Assembly (NCBI RefSeq): GCF_964059035.1
Contig: NZ_OZ060380.1
Location: 62,001-126,000, forward strand
Length of the DNA stretch: 64,000 nucleotides
Source: Buchnera aphidicola (Periphyllus testudinaceus)
GTDB lineage: Bacteria; Pseudomonadota; Gammaproteobacteria; Enterobacterales; Enterobacteriaceae
Direction: 5' to 3'
Part shown: positions 50,087 to 60,010 of the stretch, piece after piece
Numbering within the stretch: the first letter of the stretch is position 1
Layout of the letters: each line of letters starts with the position of its first letter
Made by a program: the position numbers and the translations under genes
The notes under the pieces: model-generated
The model's input: the letters and a program-made list of their open reading frames with translations, nothing else
Databases searched by the model: none
What the model was told of the DNA's origin: nothing

Positions 50087-51226
50087 TTATTTTTTTATAA
50101 TTAATTTTATAAAATAGTTAAATAAAAATGATGCATCGTGTGGGCCAGGACTCGCTTCTGGATGACCTTGAAAACTAAACATAGGTTTATTTTTAATTTT
50201 TATTCCTTGTATTGTATTATCAAAAAGAGATGAATAAGTAATTTTAATATTTTTTGGAAGAGTTTTTTTATCTATAACAAAGTTATGATTTTGAGAAGTA
50301 ATAATTATCTTTTTTGTTTTGGTATTTTGAACTGGATGATTTCCTCCATGATGGCCAAATTTCATTTTTATAATTTTGGCTTTATTTGCTAGAGCTAAAA
50401 TTTGATGACCTAAACAAATTCCAAAAGTAGGAATATTATAAGGAAGTAATTTTTTTACAGATTTTATAGAGTTTTTAAAATTTCTTGGATCGCCTGGTCC
50501 ATTTGAAAGAAAAATTCCATCTGGTGACAATTTTAGTATTTCTTTATATTTTATATTTTTTGAAACAATAGTTAATTTACATTTTTTTTGTATTAATATG
50601 TTAATAATATTTTTTTTAATTCCAAAATCATATACAACTATATGTTTTTTTTTAATTTTTAAAAATTTTTCATTAATTTTTTTATTATATTTTTTATGAA
50701 AATTAATATTTTTTTGATTTAATATGTTTTCTTTGAGTTTTTTTATTGGGATAATATTTGAAAATTTTAATTTTTTATACTTTAAAATTTCTTTATAATT
50801 TTTAAATTTTGGGATATTTTTTAAACATACAATACATCCTTTTTGAGAACCATGTTTTCTTATTTTTTTTGTAAGTTTTCGTGTATCGATGTTTGTAATA
50901 GTTATTATATTTTTTTCTTGTAGATATTCTAATAATGTTTTTTCACTTCTATAGTTACTAGAAATAGGAGATAAGTTTTTAAGAATTATTCCTTTTAAAT
51001 GAATTGAAGATGATTCTTCATCATTTTTATTAATTCCTATATTTCCTATATGAGGACAAGTAAAAGTAATAATTTGATTTTTATAAGATGGATCTGTAAT
51101 TATTTCTTGATATCCAGTCATAGAAGTATTAAAAACTATTTCTCCACTACTTATTCCATATATTCCAATAGATTTTCCATAAAATTTACTTCCATCTTCT
51201 AAAATTAAAACGGCAGTATTTTTCAA
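50087..51226 (-). CDS. carA: carbamoyl-phosphate synthase small chain
   Basis: CarA is the glutaminase subunit that sends ammonia through a tunnel to CarB. The 379-residue protein (382 in E. coli) starts TAVLILEDGSKFYGKSIG. The class I amidotransferase triad is visible: the nucleophile in FGICLGHQIL and His/Glu in FSFQGHPEASPGPHD. FLSNGPGDP also matches. The carA-carB order is standard. A weak GGAGAAAC ribosome-binding site precedes the start. Confidence 0.96.
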   Translation of the reverse strand: MKNTAVLILEDGSKFYGKSIGIYGISSGEIVFNTSMTGYQEIITDPSYKNQIITFTCPHIGNIGINKNDEESSSIHLKGIILKNLSPISSNYRSEKTLLEYLQEKNIITITNIDTRKLTKKIRKHGSQKGCIVCLKNIPKFKNYKEILKYKKLKFSNIIPIKKLKENILNQKNINFHKKYNKKINEKFLKIKKKHIVVYDFGIKKNIINILIQKKCKLTIVSKNIKYKEILKLSPDGIFLSNGPGDPRNFKNSIKSVKKLLPYNIPTFGICLGHQILALANKAKIIKMKFGHHGGNHPVQNTKTKKIIITSQNHNFVIDKKTLPKNIKITYSSLFDNTIQGIKIKNKPMFSFQGHPEASPGPHDASFLFNYFIKLIIKK

Positions 51227-51373
51227 AGTTTCTCCAATATTTTTTTTATTGAAAAAATATTATATATTTTATAAGTTTTTAAATTAATAAAATTTTATTT
51301 TTTAATATATAACAATTAATTTTATTATATTAATTTATAATATTTTTTTTAGAAAATATATTTTTATAAAAAA

Positions 51374-52180
51374 TTATTTTTTTAATACGTTTTCCATAGT
51401 AAATAATCCATTTTTTTTATTATTTATCCAAATTGCAGCTTTTATTGCTCCTTTAGAAAAAGTTTTTCTACTAAAAGCTTGATGTTTTATTTCTATTTTT
51501 TCTTCTTTATTAATAAATAATATAGAATGATTTCCAATAATTTCTCCTGCTCTAATAACATTAAATCCAATTTCATTTTTTTTTCTTTTATATTTTTTTG
51601 TATTTTTCTCAAAATTTGAAATATTATTAAAATCTTTTTTTAGTGTTTTAGCAATTTTTTTTCCTAAAGTTAAAGCTGTTCCAGAAGGAGAATCTATTTT
51701 ATATCGATGATGAGATTCAGAAATTTCTATATCGGATTCTAATCCTATATTTTTTGTTGTAATTTCTAACAGTTTTAATAGTAAATTTATTCCTACACTA
51801 AAATTTGATGAATATAATATACTTATTTTTTTTGATTTTTTTTTCATATCTATATAATGTTTTTCTGTTAATCCTGTAGTTCCAATAATAATTTTTTTAT
51901 TATTATTATAACAAAATTTTAAATTTTTCATTGTATTTTTAGGATTAGTAAAATCAATTAATATATCAAAATTTTTATTTTTCTTTATATTATCTTCAAT
52001 TAAGATATTGTTTTTTTTTATTTTTATTAATTTTTTTAATTTTTTTTGATTTTTTTTATTTATTTTTTTCAAAATTAATAAATTTAATTTAATATTTTTA
52101 AAGTTTTTTGATTCTTTTATTAAACTTGTTCCCATTTTTCCTAATGCACCTGAAATAGCAATTTTTATAGTTTTTTTCAT
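51374..52180 (-). CDS. dapB: 4-hydroxy-tetrahydrodipicolinate reductase
   Basis: DapB is the second step from aspartate semialdehyde to lysine/diaminopimelate. The 268-residue protein (273 in E. coli) has the dinucleotide motif ISGALGKMG at the N-terminus, IIGTTGLTEKH, YSSNFSVGINLLLKLLE and the catalytic/substrate motif ESHHRYKIDSPSGTAL near residue 155. It lies upstream of carAB on the same strand, as in E. coli, where dapB precedes carA. With dapA and dapE it is the third lysine gene in the window. Confidence 0.96.
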   Translation of the reverse strand: MKKTIKIAISGALGKMGTSLIKESKNFKNIKLNLLILKKINKKNQKKLKKLIKIKKNNILIEDNIKKNKNFDILIDFTNPKNTMKNLKFCYNNNKKIIIGTTGLTEKHYIDMKKKSKKISILYSSNFSVGINLLLKLLEITTKNIGLESDIEISESHHRYKIDSPSGTALTLGKKIAKTLKKDFNNISNFEKNTKKYKRKKNEIGFNVIRAGEIIGNHSILFINKEEKIEIKHQAFSRKTFSKGAIKAAIWINNKKNGLFTMENVLKK

Positions 52181-52295
52181 TTTTTTCTCTTAATAAATTA
52201 TTTTAAAAATGGTATTTTTATATTATTTTTAATTAAGTGTTTTTATATAAATAAATTTTTTTATATATTTATAGATATTTTTTATATAACATGTT

Positions 52296-52754
52296 TTATT
52301 TAAGTAATAATGCTATTAATCCTAATGAAATACTGATATCAGAAATATTAAAAGTAGGAAAATGAAAATTTTTATAATGTAAGTCAATAAAATCTATTAT
52401 AAATCCATTTTTTATTCTATCTATAAGATTTCCTATAGATCCTCCAATAAGAAATATAAATGCAAAATTTTGAATTTTTTTTTTTTTAAAAAAATAATAT
52501 ATTAAAAAAATTATTATAAAAATAATAAATATATTTATTTTATATAAATAATGATATTGAAGTATTTTTTTAGAGAATATTCCAAATATTAAACCATAAT
52601 TTTTTATATAAAAAAAATTTAATATTGATAAAATTTTTTTAATATGATTAATTTTTATTTTTTTTAAAATCAATTTTTTAGTATAAAAATCTAATAAAAT
52701 TATTAAATTGATTAAAAAATAATTTATATATTTTTTTTTAAAAAAATTATTCAT
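52296..52754 (-). CDS. lspA: lipoprotein signal peptidase
   Basis: LspA is the inner-membrane aspartyl protease that removes signal peptides from diacylated prolipoproteins. The 152-residue protein has four hydrophobic helices. The catalytic aspartates occur in GGSIGNLIDRIKNGFIIDFIDLHY and FPTFNISDISISLG. It begins immediately after the ileS stop, an arrangement shared with E. coli. The N-terminal region is lysine-rich compared with E. coli (164 residues). Confidence 0.93.
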   Translation of the reverse strand: MNNFFKKKYINYFLINLIILLDFYTKKLILKKIKINHIKKILSILNFFYIKNYGLIFGIFSKKILQYHYLYKINIFIIFIIIFLIYYFFKKKKIQNFAFIFLIGGSIGNLIDRIKNGFIIDFIDLHYKNFHFPTFNISDISISLGLIALLLK

Positions 52755-55586
52755 TTACGCAAAAATTCTATCTTTTTCTTTACCAGAAATGTTTAATGAG
52801 CATCGATTACAAATATTATTAAATTTGTCATTTGTTTCTTTTTTTTTAAAATAATGCCAACATCTATTACATTTTTTTCTTTCTTTTAATAATGTTAATT
52901 TTATTTTTATTTTGTCTAATAGATTGTTTTTTTTTATATTTTTTGGTGCATCTGAAAATTTTTTTAAAGAACATTTTGAAATTAAAAATATAAATTTTAG
53001 TTCTTTTTTAAAAATTTGAATTTCTTTTTTAGTATTTTTATCAATATATAATGTGATTGATGTTTCTAGAGAATTTTTAATTATTTTTTGTTCTTTTTTT
53101 TGTTCTATTAGTTTGTTAATTTCATTTTTAATTTGAAATATTTTTTTCCAAATGGAATTTTTAATGCACTTTTCTTTAGAAAATAAAAAAATTTTTTTAT
53201 ACCATGTTTTTATAAATAAATTTTTTGATTCTTCATAAAAAGGTATATGTTTCCATATTTCATAAGAAGTAAAGGGTAAAATAGGAAAAATCCAAATAGT
53301 AAATGCTTTTAAAATTAAAAAAATTGAAGTTTGACAACTTTTTCTATTTTTACTTTTTTTAGAAGATGTGTATAATCGATCTTTTGCAATGTCTAAATAT
53401 ATTGCGCTCATTTTTATAAAACAAAAATTTAATATTAACTTAATAACTTTATGAAATTGATATTTTTTATAAAATTTAATAATTTTTTTTTGAATTTTTA
53501 AAGTTTCTTGAATTGCCCAAATATCTATTTTTAACATATTTTCTTTTTTAATAAAATTTTTTTTAGGATTAAAATCGTGCAGGTTTCCTAAAAAAAAACG
53601 TGCTGTATTTCTTATTTTTCTATAAGAATCAATAGTTTGTTGTAATATTTTTTCTGATATAGAAATATCTTTAGAATAATTACTTGAAGCTACCCATAAA
53701 CGTAATATATCTGCTCCATATTTTTTTATTACACTATTAGGGCTAATGGTATTACCAATTGATTTTGACATTTTTTTTCCATTTTCATCTATTGTAAAAC
53801 CATGTGTAATAACTTTTTTATACGGTGCTTTTTTTTGTAAAATTAAAGATATCATTAAAGATGACATAAACCATCCTCTATGTTGATCTGATCCTTCTAT
53901 GTATAAATCTGAAATTTTTAATTTATTATTTAAATATGGATATGTTGATGAAGTATACATACATCCTGATTCAAACCAAACGTCTAAAATATCTTTAGAT
54001 TTTTTATAATATTTAGATTTTTCTTTTAAAAATTCATTTTTTTTAATTTTCCACCATGCTTCTATTCCATTTTTTTTAACAAGTAAAATAATTTTTTTTA
54101 AAAATTTATGTGTATTTTTATGTAATTTTCCTGTTTTTTTATGTATAAAAAAAGGTATTGGAACTCCCCAAGATCTTTGTCTAGAAACGCACCAATCTGG
54201 TCTTTTTTGAACTAATGAAATCATATTTTTTTTAGTCCAACTTGGAATCCAAGATATTTTTTTAATTTTTTTTATTGCATTTTTTTTAAAATTATTTTTA
54301 TGAAGGTCAATAAACCATTGTTTAGTAGATCGAAAGATTACAGGTGATTTATGTCTCCAACAATAAGGATAAGAATGATTAATTATTGTTTTTTTTATTA
54401 AAGATTTATTTTTTTTTAAAAGAGAAATAATTGTTTTGTTAATATTAAATATGTTTTTTTGATCTAATTTTTTATGTATATTTTTTTTATAATTTCCAAA
54501 TGAATCAATTAAATTTTTTGGAATAATATTATATTTTTTACATGCAATATAATCTTCTTGTCCATGAGCCGGAGCAGTATGTACAATACCTGTTCCAACA
54601 TCTAATACAACATGAGTACTAAGTATTATTTGTAATTTAGTTTTAAAAAATGCATGAAAAAAGTATAAATTTTTTAGTTTTTTTCCTTTAATATTGTTTA
54701 TAATTTTATATTTTTTTTTAGTAATAATTTTTATTATATCATTTGTTCTTTCTTTAGAAATTATAAACATTTTATTTTTTGTTTCTATTAAATTATATAT
54801 AAATTTTGGATTAATAGAAATTGCTTGACTTGAAGGTAAGGTCCATGGTGTAGTAGTCCAAATTATTAAATATATTTTTTTTTTATTATTTTTATCTTTT
54901 TTTATTTTAAATATCTTTAATATTTTATTTGTATTAACTGATTTTAAAGAAAAATAAATAGAATCTGATTTTTTTTCTTGATATTCTACTTCTGCTTCTG
55001 CTAATGAAGATTGGCATTTAATACACCAATGAATCGGTTTTGATCCTTGATATAAATGTTTTTTTTTAAGAATTTTTGAAAGTATTTTAATGATATTTGA
55101 TTGATTTTTATAGTCCATTGTTAACAATGAATTTTTCCAATTCGCTAAAACTCCTAATCTTTTAAAATCTTTTTTTTGATGTTTTACTTGTTTTTTAGCA
55201 TATTCTCTACATTTTTTTCGAATTTCATTTTTTTTAAATTTTTTAAATATTTTTTTATATTTTTTTTCAATGCTATGTTCAATGGGTAATCCATGACAAT
55301 CCCAACATGGAAAAAATGGAACTTTATATCCAGATAAATTTTTAAATTTTATAATGATATCTTTTAAAATTTTATTTAAAGCATGACCAATGTGAATTTT
55401 TCCATTTGCATATGGTGGTCCATCATTTATAATAAACGTTTTTAAATTTTTTTTTGAATCCATTATTAATTGATATATTTTTTTTTTTTTCCATTCTTTT
55501 AATATTTCAATTTCTTTTTGAGGTAAATTTGCTTTCATTGAAAATTTTGTTTTGGGTAGTTGTAAAGTATTTCTATAATTTTTCAT
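52755..55586 (-). CDS. ileS: isoleucyl-tRNA synthetase
   Basis: IleRS charges tRNA-Ile. The 943-residue class I enzyme (938 in E. coli) has GPPYANGKIHIGHALNK near residue 55, the CP1 editing domain and KMSKSIGN near residue 608. The C-terminal zinc finger has two CxxC pairs (CNRCWHYF, CNRCSLN). In the editing domain IWTTTPWTLP and GTGIVHTAPAHGQEDY are kept, including the His and Asp needed for clearing Val. It overlaps no other gene and is followed directly by lspA. The neighbour ribF is absent upstream. Confidence 0.97.
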   Translation of the reverse strand: MKNYRNTLQLPKTKFSMKANLPQKEIEILKEWKKKKIYQLIMDSKKNLKTFIINDGPPYANGKIHIGHALNKILKDIIIKFKNLSGYKVPFFPCWDCHGLPIEHSIEKKYKKIFKKFKKNEIRKKCREYAKKQVKHQKKDFKRLGVLANWKNSLLTMDYKNQSNIIKILSKILKKKHLYQGSKPIHWCIKCQSSLAEAEVEYQEKKSDSIYFSLKSVNTNKILKIFKIKKDKNNKKKIYLIIWTTTPWTLPSSQAISINPKFIYNLIETKNKMFIISKERTNDIIKIITKKKYKIINNIKGKKLKNLYFFHAFFKTKLQIILSTHVVLDVGTGIVHTAPAHGQEDYIACKKYNIIPKNLIDSFGNYKKNIHKKLDQKNIFNINKTIISLLKKNKSLIKKTIINHSYPYCWRHKSPVIFRSTKQWFIDLHKNNFKKNAIKKIKKISWIPSWTKKNMISLVQKRPDWCVSRQRSWGVPIPFFIHKKTGKLHKNTHKFLKKIILLVKKNGIEAWWKIKKNEFLKEKSKYYKKSKDILDVWFESGCMYTSSTYPYLNNKLKISDLYIEGSDQHRGWFMSSLMISLILQKKAPYKKVITHGFTIDENGKKMSKSIGNTISPNSVIKKYGADILRLWVASSNYSKDISISEKILQQTIDSYRKIRNTARFFLGNLHDFNPKKNFIKKENMLKIDIWAIQETLKIQKKIIKFYKKYQFHKVIKLILNFCFIKMSAIYLDIAKDRLYTSSKKSKNRKSCQTSIFLILKAFTIWIFPILPFTSYEIWKHIPFYEESKNLFIKTWYKKIFLFSKEKCIKNSIWKKIFQIKNEINKLIEQKKEQKIIKNSLETSITLYIDKNTKKEIQIFKKELKFIFLISKCSLKKFSDAPKNIKKNNLLDKIKIKLTLLKERKKCNRCWHYFKKKETNDKFNNICNRCSLNISGKEKDRIFA

Positions 55587-55766
55587 AATTGCCTTTTTAA
55601 AAAAAAATTAAAATAATTATTTATTTTAATTTTTAAAGTTAAAAATTAAAATATATATTTTTTTATTTTATTATTTAAATTTTATAAAAAATATGTTTTG
55701 ATCTAATTATTTTATTAGTATAATAAATAATTCGTATAGTTCATTTTTAAATTAAAGGAATTTATT

Positions 55767-56048
55767 TTGGCAAATCTTAAAGCATCTAAAAAAAATGTAA
55801 TTACATCTGAAAAAAAAAAAAATAGTAACAATCGGAAACGATCTATTATTAAAACATATATAAAAAAAGTATTATTTTTTATTTCATCTAATGATGTTGA
55901 TAAATCTATATTTTTTTTTAATAAAGTGCAGTCTATTGTAGATAAGTATTCTTTAAAAGGAATAATACATAAAAATAAAGCAGCACGATATAAATCTAAT
56001 TTATTTATTAAAATTCGTAATATGAATAATTTAAAAAATTCTAAATAA
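55767..56048 (+). CDS. rpsT: 30S ribosomal protein S20 (UUG start)
   Basis: S20 binds the 5' domain of 16S rRNA. The product begins ANLKASKKNVITSEKKKNSNNRKRS and ends with IIHKNKAARYKSNLFIKI, covering the full family length (93 versus 87 in E. coli). The start is TTG at 55767, preceded by AAAGGA at 55754-55759. E. coli rpsT also starts with UUG, which underlies its autoregulation, so this is conserved rather than accidental. It is the only plus-strand gene between the ileS and dnaJ units. Confidence 0.94.
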   Translation: MANLKASKKNVITSEKKKNSNNRKRSIIKTYIKKVLFFISSNDVDKSIFFFNKVQSIVDKYSLKGIIHKNKAARYKSNLFIKIRNMNNLKNSK

Positions 56049-56072
56049 AGTATTAGAATTTTTTTATTTTTT

Positions 56073-56125
56073 AAAATCAGTATTTTTCTAATTTTTTAAA
56101 AATTTTAGAACATTATACTGATTTT
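56073..56125. terminator. bidirectional hairpin between rpsT and dnaJ
   Basis: AAAATCAGTAT at 56073-56083 pairs perfectly with ATACTGATTTT at 56115-56125. The 31-base interior contains further A/T complementarity. It sits between convergent genes, so it probably ends transcripts from both sides. Confidence 0.6.
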
Positions 56126-56133
56126 AGAAATTA

Positions 56134-57267
56134 TCATTTTGTTAAAGAATCAAAAAATTTTTTTACTCCATCAAAAAATTTTTTTGATTTAGGATTATTT
56201 TTTTCTCCTTTATTACCTTCTAAACTATTTCTTAGTTCTTTTAATAATTTTTTTTGAGTATAGTTTAAATTTACTGGTGTTTCTATTACGACTTTACATA
56301 ATAAATCTCCTATATAGTTGTTTTTAATTGATTTAACTCCTTTTCTAGGTATTCGAAATAATTCATTAGATTGTGTTTCAGGAGGAATTTTTAATTTAAT
56401 TTTTCCATATAATGTAGGAACTTCAACTATTCCACCTAAAGCTGCGATTGTAAAGCCAATAGGAATTTCGCAAAATAAATTATTTTTATCTCGTTTAAAT
56501 ATTGGATGTTTTTTGACATTTATTTTTATATATAAATCACCTGAAGGTGCTCCATTTTCTCCAGATTCTCCTTCATTGTTTAATCGTATTTTATCATTAT
56601 TATCTATTCCAGAAGGAATTTTTATTGAAAGTTTTTTTGATATTTTTATTTTTCCATTTCCGTAACATTTTTTACATGGATATTTTATAAATTTTCCTTT
56701 TCCATGACAGTGTGGACATGTTTGTTGTACTGTAAAAAATCCTTTTCTCATATGTATATTTCCATTTCCATTGCAGTTTTTACAGTTTTCTGGTTGAGTT
56801 CCAGGTTTTGATTTATTTCCATAACATGTATCACATATTTTTAAAGATGGAATATAGATTTCTTTTACTGTACCATTTACAGCTTCTTCTAAATCTAAAT
56901 CTAAATTATATTGTAAATCTGCTCCTTGAGAATTTCTTTCTCTATTGTTTCCAAATATATCTCCAAAAACATCTCCAAATATATCTCCAAAATCTGTTGA
57001 ATTTGTAAAATTTTCATGAAACTCATTTCCAGAAGAATTTTGATCAAAAGCAGAATGTCCATATTTATCATATGCTTCTCTTTTATCTTTATTAATTAAT
57101 ATTTCATAAGCTTCTTTAATTTCTTTAAATTTTTTTTCAGAGATTTTACTATTTTTATTTCTATCAGGATGGTATTTTACTGCTAATCGTTTATATGCTC
57201 TTTTAATTTCTCTATCGTTTGATGATCTGGAAATATTTAAAACATCATAATAATCTTTTTTTGTCAT
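56134..57267 (-). CDS. dnaJ: chaperone DnaJ
   Basis: DnaJ stimulates DnaK's ATPase and delivers clients. The 377-residue protein (376 in E. coli) has the J domain with HPD at residues 33-35 and a Gly/Phe-rich linker containing [14 protein letters not shown]. Four CxxCxGxG zinc repeats follow ([36 protein letters not shown]), then the C-terminal substrate domain. The first zinc repeat has Asn-Lys-Ser after Gly and is less regular. It follows dnaK after a 97-base spacer with a hairpin. Confidence 0.97.
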   Translation of the reverse strand: MTKKDYYDVLNISRSSNDREIKRAYKRLAVKYHPDRNKNSKISEKKFKEIKEAYEILINKDKREAYDKYGHSAFDQNSSGNEFHENFTNSTDFGDIFGDVFGDIFGNNRERNSQGADLQYNLDLDLEEAVNGTVKEIYIPSLKICDTCYGNKSKPGTQPENCKNCNGNGNIHMRKGFFTVQQTCPHCHGKGKFIKYPCKKCYGNGKIKISKKLSIKIPSGIDNNDKIRLNNEGESGENGAPSGDLYIKINVKKHPIFKRDKNNLFCEIPIGFTIAALGGIVEVPTLYGKIKLKIPPETQSNELFRIPRKGVKSIKNNYIGDLLCKVVIETPVNLNYTQKKLLKELRNSLEGNKGEKNNPKSKKFFDGVKKFFDSLTK

Positions 57268-57299
57268 GTATATATATACCTTTTTGAAAAAAAATTTTT

Positions 57300-57328
57300 A
57301 AACGAACTTAATTTTTTTAAGCTCGTTT
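57300..57328 (-). terminator. hairpin between dnaK and dnaJ
   Basis: On the minus strand an 11-bp stem (arms 57318-57328 and 57300-57310) closes a 7-base loop. Its one imperfect pair is a G-U wobble in minus-strand RNA but an A-C mismatch in plus-strand RNA, so it fits the dnaK transcript. A run of eight U follows five bases later. It may partly terminate the message or protect dnaK mRNA, lowering dnaJ relative to dnaK. Confidence 0.6.
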
Positions 57329-57364
57329 AAATTTTTTAATTAGTAAATTTATAAATTATTGATT

Positions 57365-59281
57365 TTATTTTTTTGGATCTTTAACTTCTTCAAATTCTGC
57401 ATCTACTACGTTAGATTCTTTTTTTGAATTTGAGTTATTGTTGTTTTTATCTTTTGAAATTTCGGGATCTTTTTTTGTTGCTTCTATTAATTTAGATGAT
57501 TCTTTTAATAATTCTTGTATTTTAGATTCGATATCTTGTTTGTTTTCTTTTTTTAATGCTTCGTCTAAATTTTTTAATGCTAATTCGATAGATTTTATAT
57601 CTTCATCTTTTAATTTATTTCTACATTCATTAAGTTGTTTTTTTGTACTATGAGAAATTTGATCTCCTTGATTTCTAATTTGAACTAGTTCTTCAAATTT
57701 TCTATCTTCTTCTGAATTTTCTTCAGCTTCTGAAATCATTTTTTTAATTTCTTCTTCTTTTAATCCAGATGATGCTTTTATAATAATTTTTTGTTTTTTT
57801 CCTGTTTTTTTATCTTTTGCTGAAACATGAAGTATGCCATCAGAATCAATATCAAAAGTAACTTCTATTTGAGCCATTCCTCTAGGAGCTGGTTGTATAC
57901 CATCTAAATTAAATTGCCCTAATGATTTATTATCAATAGATCTTTTTCTTTCACCTTGTAAAACATGAATTGTAACAGCAGATTGATTATCTTCTGCGGT
58001 TGAAAATATTTGACTATGTTTTGTTGGAATTGTAGTATTTTTATTAATTACAGGAGTCATTATTCCTCCCATAGTTTCAATTCCAAGAGATAATGGAGTT
58101 ACGTCTAATAAAAGAACATCTTTTACATCTCCTGATAAAACTCCACCTTGTACTGCAGCTCCTATTGCTACTGCTTCATCTGGGTTAACATCTTTTCTTG
58201 GTTTTTTTCCAAAAAATTTTGATACTGCGTTTTGAACCATTGGCATTCTTGTTTGCCCACCTACTAAAATTATATCATTTATATCTTTAATAGATAGTTT
58301 TGCATCATTTAAAGCAACTTTTAAAGTTTTAATAGATCTTTTTATTAGATCTTCTACTAGAGATTCTAATTTAGATCTTGTAACTTTTATATTAAGGTGT
58401 TTTGGACCATTTGAATCTGCTGTAATGTAAGGAAGATTAACATTTGTTTCTTGTGAAGAAGATAATTCAATTTTAGCTTTTTCAGCTGCTTCTTTTAATC
58501 TTTGCATAGCTAAAGAATCATTTTTTAAATTAAATTTTTGTTCTTTTTTAAATTCGTCTACTAAATAATTTATTAATTTACTATCAAAATCTTCTCCTCC
58601 AAGATGTGTATCTCCGTTTGTTGCTAAGACTTCAAAAGTTTTTTCTTTATCTACTTCATCTATTTCTATAATAGAAATATCGAAAGTTCCTCCACCTAAA
58701 TCATAAACAGCAATAATTTTATTTCCTTTATTTTTATCTAATCCATATGCAAGAGCTGCTGCAGTTGGTTCATTAATAATTCTTTTTACTGTTAATCCTG
58801 CTATTTTACCTGCATCTTTTGTAGCTTGTCTTTGAGCATCATTAAAGTACGCTGGAACAGTAATAACTGCTTCAGATATTTTTTCACCTAAATAATCTTC
58901 TGCTGTTTTTTTCATTTTTTTTAAAATTTCAGCAGATATTTGAGGAGGTGCCATTTTTTTATTTTTAATATCGATCCATGCGTCATTATTTTGTGATTTT
59001 ATTATTTTATATGGCATTATTTCTATATCACGCTGAACTTCTTCATCTGTAAATTTTCTTCCAATTAATCTTTTTATAGCAAATAAAGTATTTTTTGGAT
59101 TAGTTACAGATTGTCTTTTAGCTGGTTGGCCAACTAAAATTTCTCCATTTTCTGTATATGCAATAACAGAAGGTGTGGTTCTTTCTCCTTCAGAATTTTC
59201 TAAAACTTTAGCTTTATTTCCATCCATAATAGCAACACAAGAATTAGTAGTTCCTAAGTCGATTCCAATTATTTTACTCAT
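57365..59281 (-). CDS. dnaK: chaperone DnaK (Hsp70)
   Basis: DnaK is the ATP-driven Hsp70 chaperone. The 638-residue protein equals E. coli DnaK (638) and is among the best conserved here. It has [13 protein letters not shown] (4-16), [52 protein letters not shown] and the peptide-binding domain. The tail ends EEVKDPKK, resembling the EEVKDKK tail of E. coli. A sigma-32-like promoter lies about 75 bases upstream of the start. In such symbionts chaperones are usually abundant, to buffer drift-damaged proteins. Confidence 0.98.
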   Translation of the reverse strand: MSKIIGIDLGTTNSCVAIMDGNKAKVLENSEGERTTPSVIAYTENGEILVGQPAKRQSVTNPKNTLFAIKRLIGRKFTDEEVQRDIEIMPYKIIKSQNNDAWIDIKNKKMAPPQISAEILKKMKKTAEDYLGEKISEAVITVPAYFNDAQRQATKDAGKIAGLTVKRIINEPTAAALAYGLDKNKGNKIIAVYDLGGGTFDISIIEIDEVDKEKTFEVLATNGDTHLGGEDFDSKLINYLVDEFKKEQKFNLKNDSLAMQRLKEAAEKAKIELSSSQETNVNLPYITADSNGPKHLNIKVTRSKLESLVEDLIKRSIKTLKVALNDAKLSIKDINDIILVGGQTRMPMVQNAVSKFFGKKPRKDVNPDEAVAIGAAVQGGVLSGDVKDVLLLDVTPLSLGIETMGGIMTPVINKNTTIPTKHSQIFSTAEDNQSAVTIHVLQGERKRSIDNKSLGQFNLDGIQPAPRGMAQIEVTFDIDSDGILHVSAKDKKTGKKQKIIIKASSGLKEEEIKKMISEAEENSEEDRKFEELVQIRNQGDQISHSTKKQLNECRNKLKDEDIKSIELALKNLDEALKKENKQDIESKIQELLKESSKLIEATKKDPEISKDKNNNNSNSKKESNVVDAEFEEVKDPKK

Positions 59282-59362
59282 ATTTTATTTTCCTATGATA
59301 TTTTATTAAATATTATTTTTTTAAAAAAATTTTAAAATTTTAAATTATTATCAATAATAATA

Positions 59363-59390
59363 AAATGTGGGCTTTTTATAAGACTACAAG
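59363..59390 (-). promoter_or_regulatory. sigma-32-like heat-shock promoter of dnaK
   Basis: On the minus strand CTTGTA (59385-59390) is followed after 13 bases by CCCACATTT (59363-59371). The sigma-32 consensus is CTTGAA, 13-14 bases, then CCCCATTTA, so both elements and the spacing fit. The C-rich -10 stands out in this A/T background. The predicted transcript start is about 75 bases upstream of dnaK. A small palindrome (AAGACTACAAGTCTT) overlaps the -35. Confidence 0.7.
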
Positions 59391-59582
59391 TCTTTTATGA
59401 AAAATATTATTTTTTTATTAAAATGTTTTTTTTTAATATTTTATTTTTATGAGTTTTTTTTTAAAAAAAATTAATAGTGTTATTATACTTTAAAAACAAT
59501 TATTTTACATAAGATAAATAGATTAAAAAATTTAATTTAATTTTTTTTTTATTTTTTATTTTTAAAAGAAATAGGAAAATTT

Positions 59583-59960
59583 ATGTTTAATCAAAATATT
59601 ATTGAATATATAGGAGTTTTTTCTTTTATATTATTTACTTTTTTTTTCTGTTTTATTTCTTTGTTTATGAGTTTTATTTTAGGGGGAAAATCTGATTCTA
59701 GTTCTAAAAATATTCCATTTGAATCAGGAGCTCCTTCAACTGGAAATGTGAATTTGAAATTTACTATAAAATTTTATTTAATTGCTATATTTTTTGTAAT
59801 ATTTGATATAGAGTCTATGTATTTATATGCATGGTCAACATGTGTTCGTGAGAACGGTTGGATTGGTTTTGCAGAAGTATCTTTTTTTATTTTTATGATA
59901 TTATTGTCTTTATTATATTTATTTCGTGTAAGGGCATTGAATTGGATAGATAAAGATTAA
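59583..59960 (+). CDS. nuoA: NADH-quinone oxidoreductase subunit A
   Basis: NuoA is a three-helix membrane subunit at the junction of the arms of complex I. The 125-residue protein (147 in E. coli) has helices near 10-35, 63-83 and 95-115. The conserved [48 protein letters not shown] stretch contains the conserved acidic residues. The C-terminal tail is shorter than in E. coli. AGGAAAA precedes the start. It opens the nuo operon. Confidence 0.95.
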   Translation: MFNQNIIEYIGVFSFILFTFFFCFISLFMSFILGGKSDSSSKNIPFESGAPSTGNVNLKFTIKFYLIAIFFVIFDIESMYLYAWSTCVRENGWIGFAEVSFFIFMILLSLLYLFRVRALNWIDKD

Positions 59961-60010
59961 AAAAAATTATAAAAAAATTAATAATTATTTTTCATCTAAA
60001 AAGAGAATAT

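Noticed and set aside
56318..56665. A 115-codon plus-strand open frame inside dnaJ
   Set aside because: It is an antisense shadow of the DnaJ C-terminal domain.
59379..59396. The palindrome AAGACTACAAGTCTT upstream of dnaK as a terminator
   Set aside because: It overlaps the -35 of a well-matched heat-shock promoter and lies upstream of both divergent genes, so it has no transcript to end.
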